Shown: positions 15,837-23,788, counted from the stretch's first letter. The stretch: DNA of 27,844 nt from an uncultured Collinsella sp. (GCA_902464645.1 CABQKL010000014.1:1-27844); one strand, 5' to 3'. Notes: generated from the sequence alone by a model not told the origin. A program made the numbers and translations.

Positions 15837-16529
15837 CTATTCGCTCTGTGCCTGCGCTCCCTCTGCAATCATGTTGCGGTTATACACCAGGTGCAGATAC
15901 ATCGCGTCGTGCGCGGCGGTGGGATTGCGCGCGGCGATGGCATCGGCCACACCACGGTGGGTGCGGATGGTCTCCTCAACCAGCTTTTTGCCGGTCACGT
16001 CAATAAACAGGGGGACAGACGCCTTGAGCACGCCCATTAGGCGGGGAACGACGAGGTTTCCGGAGCTCTCGGCAATGGCATTGTGGAACGCGGTGTCGGC
16101 GGCGGAGTAATCCTCACCGGCCTCGGCCAGGCGCTCGGATTCGTCGCAGAGCTCTTTGATACAGACGACCTGGTCGTTGGTTGCGTGCTCGGCTGCCATG
16201 CGTGCAATCTGCGGCTCGATCATAAAGCGCACCTCGAGTAGGTCGCGCGCCAGACGCTGCTTGTCATCGATAAAGGTAAAGCCCAGCGGGTCGTCGGCAA
16301 CGCCGGGGTTCGAGGCCACATAGGTGCCCGAGCCCTGCTTAATGCGCACGATGTTGCGCGACTGCAGCAGCTTCATGGCCTCGCGCACCGTGCTCCTGCC
16401 GGCGCCCAGGCGCTCGACGAGCACGGCCTCCTTGGGCAGGCGATCGCCTTGCTCAAGATGCTCATCCAAGATCAATTGAATGATTTTCTCGGAAATCTGC
16501 TCGGGGAGTCCCGAATCGGCTCGTGCCAC
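15837..16529 (-). CDS. GntR-family transcriptional regulator, FadR/FCD subfamily
   Basis: A 230-residue regulator. The winged helix at about residues 8-72 contains RLPKEAVLVERLGAGRST and VREAMKLLQSRN; an all-helical FCD ligand domain follows (about 90-220), with metal-ligand-type residues in AFHNAIAES and later His residues. FCD regulators of this type sense sugar acids or other carboxylates. The GTG start at 16529 has GAGGTGA upstream on the - strand. It is divergent from the GntP permease gene. The shared 233-base spacer holds a perfect 19-bp palindrome and repeated CATCAGA motifs, so autoregulation plus control of gntP and the dehydratase is likely. FCD-GntR operators are not expected to look like the AACGTT palindrome, so it is probably not the regulator of that set. 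Confidence 0.88.
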   Translation of the reverse strand: MARADSGLPEQISEKIIQLILDEHLEQGDRLPKEAVLVERLGAGRSTVREAMKLLQSRNIVRIKQGSGTYVASNPGVADDPLGFTFIDDKQRLARDLLEVRFMIEPQIARMAAEHATNDQVVCIKELCDESERLAEAGEDYSAADTAFHNAIAESSGNLVVPRLMGVLKASVPLFIDVTGKKLVEETIRTHRGVADAIAARNPTAAHDAMYLHLVYNRNMIAEGAQAQSE

Positions 16530-16653
16530 GCTTCACCTCATATCAAAAGAATTCATCAGAGCTATTCTAACTCATTCAACAGAAGCCGCGGCGGTTCGCC
16601 TAGACAGTGGGGAGCTGTAAGTAGCCGTTTACCGTCAAAACAGACCGTTCATG

Positions 16654-16672
16654 AAATACATCAGATGTATTT
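16654..16672. promoter_or_regulatory. 19-bp palindrome, candidate GntR operator
   Basis: AAATACATC-A-GATGTATTT is a perfect odd-centred palindrome in the divergent GntR/gntP spacer. Its core CATCAGATG shares CATCAGA with sites at 16554-16560 and 16695-16701 and with an inverted copy at 16742-16750. Confidence 0.65.
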
Positions 16673-16691
16673 TGAAAAAAGTTTCCCTTTT

Positions 16692-16752
16692 AAACATCAG
16701 ACCTATTGAGAAAACGCTATAGTCTAAGGCGAATTCAAAAGGTCTGATGAAT
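16692..16752. promoter_or_regulatory. Inverted CATCAGACCT pair flanking the probable gntP promoter
   Basis: AAACATCAGACCT (16692-16704) and its inverted copy AGGTCTGATGAAT (16740-16752) bracket an A+T-rich stretch with a TATAGT hexamer at 16718-16723. The second copy ends just before the GGAGGAAAG ribosome site of gntP. The layout suits a repressor loop or double occlusion of the promoter. Confidence 0.55.
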
Positions 16753-16762
16753 TGGAGGAAAG

Positions 16763-18124
16763 ATGTCAGACCCAACGTTTATGGCCGACCCCACCAGGCT
16801 GGTCGTCGCCGCCATCGTGGGCATTGCGCTGCTGCTTGCGCTCATCATTAAGTTCAAGCTGCATCCCGTGCTTTCGATGATGGTCTCGGCGCTCGCGATC
16901 GGCATCGGCGCCGGTATGCCGCTCGACCTGGTGGCGGACACTGTCACCAAGGGCGTGGGCACCACGCTGCAAAACATCGCCCTGCTCATTGGCCTGGGCT
17001 CGATGTTTGGTCAGATTCTTGAAGAGAGCGGCGGCGCCAAGAAGATCGCCCAGACCTTCATCGATACCTTTGGGCAGGGTCATTCCAGCTGGGCGCTGGG
17101 AATTACCGGTCTGGTTATCGGCACTACGGTGTTCTTTGAGGCCGGCGTGGTCGTTTTGATCCCACTTGCGTTTAGCGTGGCATCGCAGACCAAAAAGTCG
17201 ACGCTCTACTACGGCATCGCGCTGCTCGCAGGACTTGCCGCTGGCTATGCGTTTGTGCCGCCATCGGCCGGTTCGGTTCTGGTCGCCGGCACGCTCGGTG
17301 TCGACCTGGGCACCATGATTCTCGTCGGTATCCCTACCGCCTTCATCGCTATGGCGATCGCCGGCGTCATCTGGGGTCGCAACGTGGGCAGTCGCATTTT
17401 TACCGATGTTCCGGAGCACTTTACCTCTGCCGAGGGTGCGAGCGACGAAAAGGAGCTTCCCTCCTTTGGCATGGTGCTTGCCATCGTGCTCACGCCGCTT
17501 TGTCTGATTTTGCTGGGCACGTTGTCCTCTTATATCCCCATGCCCGCCGAGCTCGCCTCGATTTTTGCCTTCCTGGGTAAGCCGTTCGTCGCTTTGACGC
17601 TCGCCACGCTCGTCGCGATGTATCTGCTGGGCGCGCGGCGCGGCTACTCCGGCGCCGAGCTCAAGGCCCTGCTCGACCGTTCGCTTAAGCCCGTCGGCAT
17701 GATCTTGCTGGTCATTGCCTGCGGCGGTGTGATCCGCTGGATGCTGCAGGACTGCGGCCTGGGCCAGGTTATCGGTCCTATGCTCGAGGCCTCTCCGCTG
17801 CCCCTGGTGGTCGTCGCCTTCTTGATTGCCGTCATGGTGCGTGCCTCGGTCGGCAGCTCCATCGTCGCCATGACCATGGCATCGGGCATTATGGCCGCCA
17901 TGTCTGCGGTTGCCGACGCCTCGGTGTTCATGCGTGCCGCCATCTGCCTTGCCATCTGCGGCGGCGCCACGGCTCTCTCGCACGTCAACGATGCCGGTTT
18001 CTGGATGTGTTCTTCGTTCCTCGAGATTGACGAGAAGACCACCCTCAAGTCCTGGACTGTCATGGAGACGATCATCGGCCTTTCGGGCCTCGCCTGCGCC
18101 CTGGTGATCTTGTTCTTCGCCTAG
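16763..18124 (+). CDS. GntP-family gluconate/aldonate:H+ symporter
   Basis: A 453-residue, strongly hydrophobic protein with about 12-14 membrane segments, the usual length for GntP/GntT/DsdX/IdnT carriers. Family features include the N-terminal FKLHPVLSMMVSALAIGIG, GLGSMFGQILEESGGAKKIAQ, FFEAGVVVLIPLAF and the C-terminal region CGGATALSHVNDAGFW. It probably imports an aldonate (gluconate-like) with H+. GGAGGAAAG lies before the ATG. It is divergent from the GntR regulator and followed, after 99 bases, by an IlvD/Edd-family dehydratase, suggesting uptake of a sugar acid and its dehydration to a 2-keto-3-deoxy acid. The exact substrate (gluconate, galactonate, xylonate or a pectin-derived acid) is not decided by sequence. 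Confidence 0.9.
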   Translation: MSDPTFMADPTRLVVAAIVGIALLLALIIKFKLHPVLSMMVSALAIGIGAGMPLDLVADTVTKGVGTTLQNIALLIGLGSMFGQILEESGGAKKIAQTFIDTFGQGHSSWALGITGLVIGTTVFFEAGVVVLIPLAFSVASQTKKSTLYYGIALLAGLAAGYAFVPPSAGSVLVAGTLGVDLGTMILVGIPTAFIAMAIAGVIWGRNVGSRIFTDVPEHFTSAEGASDEKELPSFGMVLAIVLTPLCLILLGTLSSYIPMPAELASIFAFLGKPFVALTLATLVAMYLLGARRGYSGAELKALLDRSLKPVGMILLVIACGGVIRWMLQDCGLGQVIGPMLEASPLPLVVVAFLIAVMVRASVGSSIVAMTMASGIMAAMSAVADASVFMRAAICLAICGGATALSHVNDAGFWMCSSFLEIDEKTTLKSWTVMETIIGLSGLACALVILFFA

Positions 18125-18137
18125 TCGGGCTATTTAC

Positions 18138-18156
18138 GCCGGGCCGTGCGCCCGGC
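18138..18156 (+). other. Small G+C hairpin after gntP
   Basis: GCCGGG pairs with CCCGGC around a seven-base loop, 13 bases after the gntP stop. No T run follows. A further short palindrome, ACCAACGATTGGT (18180-18192), lies before the dehydratase and could be a regulator site. Confidence 0.4.
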
Positions 18157-18223
18157 ACCGACAAACACCAGATTTAATCACCAACGATTGGTATAACCGT
18201 TCAAACCAAAAGAGGAGAGCATC

Positions 18224-20002
18224 ATGGACGAGAAGACCAAAGCACAGATTCAGCAGGAGGCCGCCGACCTGGTTGCCAAGCTGCAGCCGCGTTCCGGCAA
18301 GTTTCGCACCATCAGCCCCGAGATGGACCCGCTGCGTCTGGGCTCTGGCTGGTCCATCGAGGATCTGGACAAGCCGCAGGTCATTATCGAGTCGACGTTC
18401 GGCGACTCGCATCCGGGTTCTGCCGGCCTGTTTGAGTTGGTCGAGGAGGTCCGTGCCGGCGTTGCCGAGGCTGGCGGTCACGGTGCCCGTTACTTCTGCA
18501 CCGATATCTGCGACGGCGAGGCCCAGGGCCACGACGGCATTAACTACTCGCTGCCCAGCCGCGACATGATCGCCAACATGATCGAGATTCATGCCAAGGC
18601 CACCCCGTTCGACGCCGGCGTCTTTGTCGCCAGCTGCGATAAGGGCCTGCCTGCGAACCTCATGGCCATGGGCCGCATCAACATCCCCTCCATCGTCGTT
18701 ACCGGCGGCGTCATGGATGCCGGCCCCGATCTGTTGACCCTGGAGCAGCTCGGCGCGATTTCTGCCCGCTACGAGCGCGGCGAGATCTCCCGCAAGGAAC
18801 TTGAGTTTGCCAAGCACAACGCATGCCCCAGCTGCGGCGCCTGCTCCTTTATGGGCACCGCGTCGACCATGCAGGTTACCGCCGAGGCCCTGGGCCTTAT
18901 GCTCCCTGGCACGGCCCTGCTGCCCGCCACCAGCTCCGACCTGCGTGAGTTTGCGCGCGCGGCCGGCCGTCAGTCCGTGTGGCTCTCCGAGCACAACCTG
19001 TGCCCCCGCGACATCGTGACCAAGGAGTCCTTCGAGAATCTCATCATGGTCCACGGCGCCATCTCCGGTTCCACCAACTCGCTGCTGCATATTCCTGCTA
19101 TCGCCCGCGAGTTTGGCATCGAGATGTCCGCCGACGATTTCGATCGCCTGCACCGTGGCGCCCACTACCTGCTCAACGTTCGCCCCGCAGGCGAGTGGCC
19201 GGCGCAGTTCTTCTACTATGCGGGCGGCGTGCCGCGCATCATGGAGGAGATCAAGTCGATGCTCCACCTCGACGTTATGACCGTCACCGGCAAGACTCTC
19301 GGCGAAAACCTCGAGGACCTTAAGAACAACGGCTACTACGAGAAGTGCGGCCGCTACTTGGAGAAGTGGGACCTCAAGCGCGAGGACATCATTCGCCCGT
19401 TTGACCAGGCTTTTGGTACCGACGGCTCTATCGCCATCCTCCACGGCAACCTTGCCCCCGAGGGCGCCGTCGTCAAGCACACGGTTGTTCCGCGCGAGAT
19501 GTTCCAGGCCACGCTTAAGGCACGTCCGTTCGACTGCGAAGAGGACGCTATCCACGCCGTCCTGACGCACGAGGTCAAGCCCGGCGACGCCGTCATCATT
19601 CGTTATGAGGGCCCCAAGGGTTCCGGCATGCCCGAGATGTTCTACACCACCGAGGCTATCGCCAGCGACCCCGAGCTGGGCGCGAGCATTGCCCTGATCA
19701 CTGACGGCCGCTTCTCCGGCGCCTCCAAGGGCCCGGCTATCGGTCACGTTTCGCCCGAGGCCGCTGTGGGCGGTCCGATTGCCCTGATCGAGGAAGGCGA
19801 CCTGATCCAGATCGACATCCCCGAGCGCTCGCTGTCCATCGTGGGCATCGCCGGCAAGGAGATGGAGCCGGCCGAGGTCGACGCCGTCCTGGCCGAGCGT
19901 CGCGCCGCTTGGAAGCCCAAGGCTAATCGTTACACCTCCGGCACGCTCAAGTTCTTTACCGAGCATGCAGTTTTCGCCATTCAGGGCGGCTACATGGAGT
20001 AG
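18224..20002 (+). CDS. IlvD/Edd-family sugar-acid dehydratase (annotated class: dihydroxy-acid dehydratase)
   Basis: A 592-residue Fe-S dehydratase. Cysteines at typical positions are Cys138 (ASCDKGLPANL) and Cys201/204/207 in NACPSCGACSFMGT; the Fe-S/Mg motif and the C-terminal DGRFSGASKGPAIGHVSPEA are clear. Where biosynthetic IlvD carries a cluster Cys in a PCN motif, this protein reads GDSHPGSAG (Asp61-Gly68) without Cys. That matches a sub-branch that includes sugar-acid dehydratases rather than classical IlvD. The start has AGAGGAGAG upstream. Position behind gntP, with no ilv genes nearby, favours dehydration of an imported aldonate to a 2-keto-3-deoxy acid such as KDG. A true branched-chain role cannot be fully excluded. 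Confidence 0.8.
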   Translation: MDEKTKAQIQQEAADLVAKLQPRSGKFRTISPEMDPLRLGSGWSIEDLDKPQVIIESTFGDSHPGSAGLFELVEEVRAGVAEAGGHGARYFCTDICDGEAQGHDGINYSLPSRDMIANMIEIHAKATPFDAGVFVASCDKGLPANLMAMGRINIPSIVVTGGVMDAGPDLLTLEQLGAISARYERGEISRKELEFAKHNACPSCGACSFMGTASTMQVTAEALGLMLPGTALLPATSSDLREFARAAGRQSVWLSEHNLCPRDIVTKESFENLIMVHGAISGSTNSLLHIPAIAREFGIEMSADDFDRLHRGAHYLLNVRPAGEWPAQFFYYAGGVPRIMEEIKSMLHLDVMTVTGKTLGENLEDLKNNGYYEKCGRYLEKWDLKREDIIRPFDQAFGTDGSIAILHGNLAPEGAVVKHTVVPREMFQATLKARPFDCEEDAIHAVLTHEVKPGDAVIIRYEGPKGSGMPEMFYTTEAIASDPELGASIALITDGRFSGASKGPAIGHVSPEAAVGGPIALIEEGDLIQIDIPERSLSIVGIAGKEMEPAEVDAVLAERRAAWKPKANRYTSGTLKFFTEHAVFAIQGGYME

Positions 20003-20050
20003 CACCCGTGCGCACCGAATATCTCCTCTCATAGATGTGCGGCACAAAGA

Positions 20051-20073
20051 GCCCCGAGCCACGTCACCGGGGC
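20051..20073 (+). terminator. Weak hairpin after the dehydratase
   Basis: GCCCCG pairs with CGGGGC around an 11-base loop, about 50 bases after the stop. There is no good T run; a possible weak terminator. Confidence 0.35.
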
Positions 20074-20128
20074 GCGTTGTTCAGCGCCGCCGGGGCGCTC
20101 CACTCAAACGACAAGAGACGTCTTACGC

Positions 20129-20170
20129 AAGCGCCCGCGTCCGTGGATAAAACCACGGGCGTGGGCGCTT
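20129..20170. terminator. 18-bp hairpin between convergent genes
   Basis: The arms 20129-20146 and 20153-20170 pair over 18 bp with two wobble pairs around an ATAAAA loop. It lies between the convergent dehydratase and Spx/ArsC-like genes. No long T run on either side, so the terminator call rests on stem strength and position. Confidence 0.55.
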
Positions 20171-20172
20171 CA

Positions 20173-20201
20173 CTTTATTCCCAGCCGCTTTATTCCCAGC
20201 C
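20173..20201. repeat. Tandem 15-bp duplication across the end of the Spx/ArsC-like gene
   Basis: CTTTATTCCCAGCC occurs at 20173-20186 and again at 20188-20201. On the - strand this duplicates the last codons and stop (Gly-Trp-Glu-stop) in frame, so read-through of the first stop would meet the same ending five codons later. Confidence 0.8.
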
Positions 20202-20531
20202 CTTCCACACGTCAGGCTCGTAGCCAACGGTTGCCTGGCGGCCGTTGCGAACGATGGGCTCACGAAGAATCTGCTGGTTATCGAGCACCTTTTCGAACTT
20301 CTGGTCGGCAGCAAGATACTGTACGAGCGCAACCGTGTCGGCATCTTTCGCCTTTGGATCGATCACAGCGTCGATCCCGCCGACGGCGCGCGCCACGCTT
20401 TCGAGCTCGCCTTTGCTCATCCCCTTTTCCTTCAAGTCGATGAACTGGAACTTCACACGACGTTCCTTGAAATAGCGCTGCGCCTTCTTAGTATCGAAGC
20501 TTTTCTTCGTGCCGAATATCTGGATGTTCAT
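20190..20531 (-). CDS. Spx/ArsC-family (YffB-like) thioredoxin-fold protein lacking the usual Cys
   Basis: A 113-residue protein of the ArsC/Spx/YffB fold. The N-terminal strand-loop reads IQIFGTKKSFDTKKAQRYF and the later loop REPIVRNG resembles the ArsC cis-Pro region. In arsenate reductases and Spx the loop carries a redox Cys; here Ser11 occupies that place and no other Cys is present. Arsenate reduction is therefore unlikely and the role is unknown, perhaps protein interaction or a glutathione-independent function. The ATG at 20531 has a modest GAAGGCGG site upstream on the - strand. It is convergent with the dehydratase, monocistronic, and the last gene before accessory DNA on its right. 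Confidence 0.8.
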   Translation of the reverse strand: MNIQIFGTKKSFDTKKAQRYFKERRVKFQFIDLKEKGMSKGELESVARAVGGIDAVIDPKAKDADTVALVQYLAADQKFEKVLDNQQILREPIVRNGRQATVGYEPDVWKGWE

Positions 20532-21051
20532 ACGTACCGCCTTCGCTCAATTCTCGTCCGTCCATGATACGACAAGGGAGCCGAGCAAAAACAGAGCAGG
20601 CGGAGATGGAGGAGGACGGCGACCGACCGTCGGCAAGAGTCGGCCGGATCGGACTGGCGCCCAGCGCGCGCCGGCGACACGCTCGCAGCTGCACACATAG
20701 CCGATGTACAAGCTCGCCGCGGCGTTCCCTCGCCCCGCGGTGTGGCGATAGAGAAGCACGCCACCCGTCAACGATGGCGCCTCGGTGAAGAAAATCAACG
20801 TCTGGGTTACATCCCTTGAAAGGGGCGAAGACGGCTGCTAGAGTACCTCCCCACTATGAAGGATTTGACCAAAGCATACATCGCAATTCGGCGGCCCCTG
20901 GTATACGGGGCCTCTCCTGTTGTTCCCCAAGTGCGCTCTGAGCAGCCGCTTTCTTCCTGTCGTATCTGATGCACGCATAGCACGTGCATGTTATTTCGCC
21001 CGTGGGCCGGCGCGCCTTCGGCGAAGAATCGAATAGATACGAAGGAAGCTT
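20532..21051. other. 520-base stretch without a recognised gene
   Basis: No supportable gene was found. Short open frames on both strands lack ribosome sites. It contains a 6-bp hairpin (GGCCCC/GGGGCC, 20893-20912) and an inverted repeat ATGCACG/CGTGCAT (20969-20989), which could be an operator for the exporter gene downstream. Codon and base habits change across this stretch, so it may contain the left edge of an acquired segment. Confidence 0.4.
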
Positions 21052-22491
21052 ATGTCTGATAATTGTACGGTCGCGCCCGCCAATGGGCGCATTACCGGTA
21101 CCCAGATCCGCATCGTCGCGGTCGTCGTCCTGGGTGCCTTCTTGGCGCTACTGAACCAAACGGTGATGTCGCCTGCGCTGCCGGTCATCATGTCCGATTT
21201 CGCCATCGATGCCTCGACTGCCCAGTGGATCATGTCCATATACCCGCTGGTGAGCGGCATCATGGTCCCCGTTTCGGCGTTCCTTATCGACAAGTTCAGC
21301 ACCCGCGCGCTATTCTTCGGGGCGACGCTGGTGTTCGCGCTGGGCACGCTGCTGTGCGCCGCAGCCCCTGATTTCCTGTTCCTCATCATCGGTCGCGTGT
21401 TGCAAGCGGCGGGCTCAGGCGTGCTCATGCCGCTTGTCTCGGTGGTTCCCATGCTGGTGTTCCCCGTCGAGAAACGAGGAACGGCTATGGGCATGGCGGG
21501 CATCGTCATGTCGGCGGGTCCCGCGGTCGGCCCCGTCGTAGGCGGCGCGGTGATCGACACGTACGGCTGGCGCACCATGATCGGCGCCATCGTCCCCCTC
21601 GCAATTCTCGTGCTGGTGCTGGGCGTGTTCATGCTGAAAAACGTGGGCGAGCTGAAGAACCCCAAGCTCGACCTGCCCTCGGTCGTCCTCTCCACCATCG
21701 CCTTCGGCGGACTTCTCTACGGGTTCTCGAGCGCCTCGTCGATGGGTTGGGGCAACCCCGTGGTGCTCGGCTCGATCGTCGCGGGTGTCGTGTGCTTGGT
21801 GCTGTTCGTCGTACGCCAGGGCAAAATCGAGGACCCGCTGCTTCAACTGGGCACGCTCAAGACGCGCGAGTTCCGCGTGGCCGCCATCATCGTCACGCTC
21901 ATCAACGCCGCATGCCTGGTCACCAACACGCTGTTGCCGTTGCTGCTGCAAACCTCGCTTGGCGCTTCGGCCTTCGAAACCGGCATGGCCATGCTTCCCG
22001 CCGCGGCGGTGGGCATCATCATCAGCCCTATCTCCGGCGTGGTGTTCGACAAGTTCGGTCCGCGTGCCATCTCGATCGTCGGCCTGGCCCTCATGACCGG
22101 CGCCCTGTTCCTGCTCTCGCTTTCGACGGTAAACACGCCCATCTTGGTGGTTGCGCTGTTCTGCATGCTGCAGTCCGCCGGCCAGTCGCTCGCGAACATG
22201 CCGGTGAACACATGGGGTGTCAATGCCTTGAAAAATGACATGATCGCCCACGGCAACGCCATCGCGAACACCGGCCGCCAGGTCGCCGGCGGTTTGTGCA
22301 CGGCGCTCATCATCACGGTCATGACAAGCGTCACCGCGTCGGCCGGCGTCGATGCGAGCATCCAAGTAGCCACCGCCGTGGGCGCGGGCGTCGCTTACAA
22401 GGTGTGCGCGGCAATCGGCCTCGTTTCCCTTATCTGCGCAATATTCAGCGTGCGCACCAAGAAAACCGCACCGAAAACGAAGGAGGCATAA
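21052..22491 (+). CDS. MFS exporter of the DHA2 (EmrB/QacA, 14-helix) family
   Basis: A 479-residue membrane protein. The first helices contain LALLNQTVMSPALPVIMSDF (helix 1 and the D1-type motif), followed by WIMSIYPLVSGIMVPVSAFL, and motif C appears as GMAGIVMSAGPAVGPVVGG, a mark of antiporters. Length and pattern fit the 14-helix DHA2 branch, which expels drugs or other toxic compounds with H+ exchange. The ATG at 21052 follows GAAGGAAGC. The CBS-pair gene begins four bases after its stop with its own AAGGAGG, so the two form an operon. Phe is almost always TTC here, whereas the pectin genes mix TTT and TTC freely, which suggests a different origin. Substrate unknown. Confidence 0.88.
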   Translation: MSDNCTVAPANGRITGTQIRIVAVVVLGAFLALLNQTVMSPALPVIMSDFAIDASTAQWIMSIYPLVSGIMVPVSAFLIDKFSTRALFFGATLVFALGTLLCAAAPDFLFLIIGRVLQAAGSGVLMPLVSVVPMLVFPVEKRGTAMGMAGIVMSAGPAVGPVVGGAVIDTYGWRTMIGAIVPLAILVLVLGVFMLKNVGELKNPKLDLPSVVLSTIAFGGLLYGFSSASSMGWGNPVVLGSIVAGVVCLVLFVVRQGKIEDPLLQLGTLKTREFRVAAIIVTLINAACLVTNTLLPLLLQTSLGASAFETGMAMLPAAAVGIIISPISGVVFDKFGPRAISIVGLALMTGALFLLSLSTVNTPILVVALFCMLQSAGQSLANMPVNTWGVNALKNDMIAHGNAIANTGRQVAGGLCTALIITVMTSVTASAGVDASIQVATAVGAGVAYKVCAAIGLVSLICAIFSVRTKKTAPKTKEA

Positions 22492-22494
22492 GCG

Positions 22495-23001
22495 ATGTCC
22501 GAGATTCTGTCCGAGCGCATCCCGCTCGAGCTCGAGGGGACGCCCGTTTCGAGCATCATGATTGAAGAGCCGTTCACCTGCACGCAGGATTGCACGATTT
22601 CCGACGTGGTGCGCATGCTCGCCGAAAACGAGGTGAGCAGCATGCCCGTAATCGATGAGCGCAACCAGGTGGTCGGGTTCATCTCCGACGGCGATGTCAT
22701 GGGAGCCATCGCGCAGCATCGCGCTCACACCATCTTCACGGGCGGCGACGCGTCCATGCTGTACTTCGACGATCAGAGCCTTGAGCAGCGCATCGAAGAC
22801 CTGAAGGATCGCTGCGTCATGGATTTCGCGACGCGCCAGGTAGTGTGTGCCCGTCCCGAGCAGAGCATCGCCCGCGTCGCCGCGCTGCTGGCGAAGAAGA
22901 AGTTCAAGAAGCTTCCTGTGGTTGATGACGAGGGCAAACTCGTGGGGGTCATCCGCCGCTCCGCCATCACCAAATACATCTTCGGCATCCTTTTCCAATA
23001 G
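22495..23001 (+). CDS. Tandem CBS-domain protein
   Basis: A 168-residue protein with two CBS domains, at about 18-72 (MIEEPFTCTQDCTISDVVRMLAENEVSSMPVID region) and about 105-165 (CARPEQSIARVAALLAKKKF, KLPVVDDEGKLVGVI). Between them lies an insert of about 30 residues. CBS pairs bind adenosyl nucleotides and regulate transporters or enzymes. No enzymatic domain or DNA-binding domain is attached. Tight coupling to the exporter gene suggests that it senses energy state for that carrier, but this is inferred. No membrane segment is seen. Strong ribosome site AAGGAGG. Confidence 0.88.
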   Translation: MSEILSERIPLELEGTPVSSIMIEEPFTCTQDCTISDVVRMLAENEVSSMPVIDERNQVVGFISDGDVMGAIAQHRAHTIFTGGDASMLYFDDQSLEQRIEDLKDRCVMDFATRQVVCARPEQSIARVAALLAKKKFKKLPVVDDEGKLVGVIRRSAITKYIFGILFQ

Positions 23002-23063
23002 GGGCAGGTCGCACTTGAGGCGAACATCTCGAGGCATCGAGCCAGCAACTGGACCAGACAACC

Positions 23064-23092
23064 TTGACACGCACGCGCTTTCCCTCGATGCT
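23064..23092 (+). promoter_or_regulatory. Possible promoter of the alkyltransferase-like gene
   Basis: A perfect TTGACA (23064-23069) is followed after 17 bases by GATGCT, a poor -10. A 7-bp hairpin GCTGCGA/TCGCAGC (23105-23121) lies between it and the gene. Confidence 0.3.
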
Positions 23093-23175
23093 TCGGTAAG
23101 GGGAGCTGCGAAAATCGCAGCACGGGTGATCGGCGCCGCGCCCCCGAAGGCAAAAGCGAACACGGGAGCGATACG

Positions 23176-23484
23176 ATGGGAAAAGTCCTGGACGAAGATT
23201 TGGTTTATGAGATTCTCTCCGTCGTGGCAGAGATTCCGGCGGGATGCGTCGCCTCGTACGGTCAGATAGCGCGCCTCATCGGCAGGGAGAAAAACTCTCG
23301 CCTGGTCGGAGCGGTGCTGAGCGAGGCGGATCGCTACGGCGATTATCCCTGCCACCGCGTCGTCAACCACGCGGGACGCCTCGCGCCAAACTTCCCCGAC
23401 CAGCGAGCACTACTGACGGAGGAAGGAGTCGCCTTCCGAGACAACGGCTGCGTCGACATGAAAAAGCACCAGTGGAACGAGTAG
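23176..23484 (+). CDS. Small O6-alkylguanine-DNA alkyltransferase-like protein (MGMT C-terminal domain only)
   Basis: A 102-residue protein corresponding to the DNA-binding/active-site domain of MGMT/Ogt (PF01035) without the N-terminal domain. The helix-turn-helix region reads GCVASYGQIARLIG and includes the arginine-finger region; the active-site motif PCHRVVN retains the Cys. Alkyltransferase-like proteins (ATL) of this size often carry Trp in place of the Cys, so retained Cys means it could still accept alkyl groups or may only flag lesions for nucleotide excision. GGGAGCG precedes the ATG. It is the last + strand gene before the tRNA fragment and shares codon habits with the exporter and CBS genes. 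Confidence 0.87.
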   Translation: MGKVLDEDLVYEILSVVAEIPAGCVASYGQIARLIGREKNSRLVGAVLSEADRYGDYPCHRVVNHAGRLAPNFPDQRALLTEEGVAFRDNGCVDMKKHQWNE

Positions 23485-23706
23485 CCAGGCAGCGTAGCGT
23501 CGAAAGGAGCGACGCCACGGGGAACGACCTGCGCCCCGCCGCCGGACAACCTATGGCAAAGTGACACGTCCCACAAAGAGCGGCGCACCAGTACGAGACA
23601 CGACCGCGACGTAAAAAGACCCTATGATACTCGTAAGCATCTATCTGATTGCCCGCCTCGAGGTACCCAAAGAACGAGAGATGCCGAAACCCCTAGACAA
23701 AGAAAA

Positions 23707-23734
23707 AGGTCGGGAGCTTTTATGCTTCCGACCT
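23707..23734 (-). terminator. Terminator downstream of the tRNA-Met 3' fragment
   Basis: The arms 23707-23717 and 23724-23734 pair over 11 bp with one wobble; five A before it on the + strand give a T run on the - strand. It starts nine bases beyond the CCA end of the tRNA fragment, the usual place for a tRNA gene terminator. Confidence 0.8.
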
Positions 23735-23743
23735 GAAGTTTCA

Positions 23744-23788
23744 TGGTCGCGGGGGGCGGATTTGAACCACCGACCTTCGGGTTATGAG
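23744..23788 (-). other. 3' fragment of a tRNA-Met gene (probable att core)
   Basis: On the - strand 45 bases match a tRNA-Met from the CAT anticodon loop to the encoded CCA: loop CTCATAA, 3' anticodon strand CCCGA, T arm GGTGGTTCAAATCCGCC and acceptor strand CCCGCGACCA. Upstream of the loop the sequence no longer pairs (GCGAC instead of TCGGG), so the 5' half is absent. Such 3'-half duplications are left by integrases that use tRNA 3' ends. By the usual geometry the element lies on the fragment's 5' side, to the right here. Confidence 0.85.

Noticed and set aside
15837..16529. The GntR protein as the regulator of the AACGTT palindrome set
   Set aside because: FCD-GntR proteins normally bind other motifs, and its own spacer lacks AACGTT sites but carries a distinct CATCAGA set.
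18134..20062. 642-residue - strand frame opposite the dehydratase
   Set aside because: Same codon-bias effect; the + strand frame has Fe-S and family motifs.
20855..20968. Short ATG frame of 37 residues in the gap before the exporter
   Set aside because: No ribosome binding site and no recognisable features.
21415..23370. 651-residue - strand frame across exporter, CBS and alkyltransferase genes
   Set aside because: Spans three well-supported genes and has low-complexity His/Arg/Asp-rich composition.
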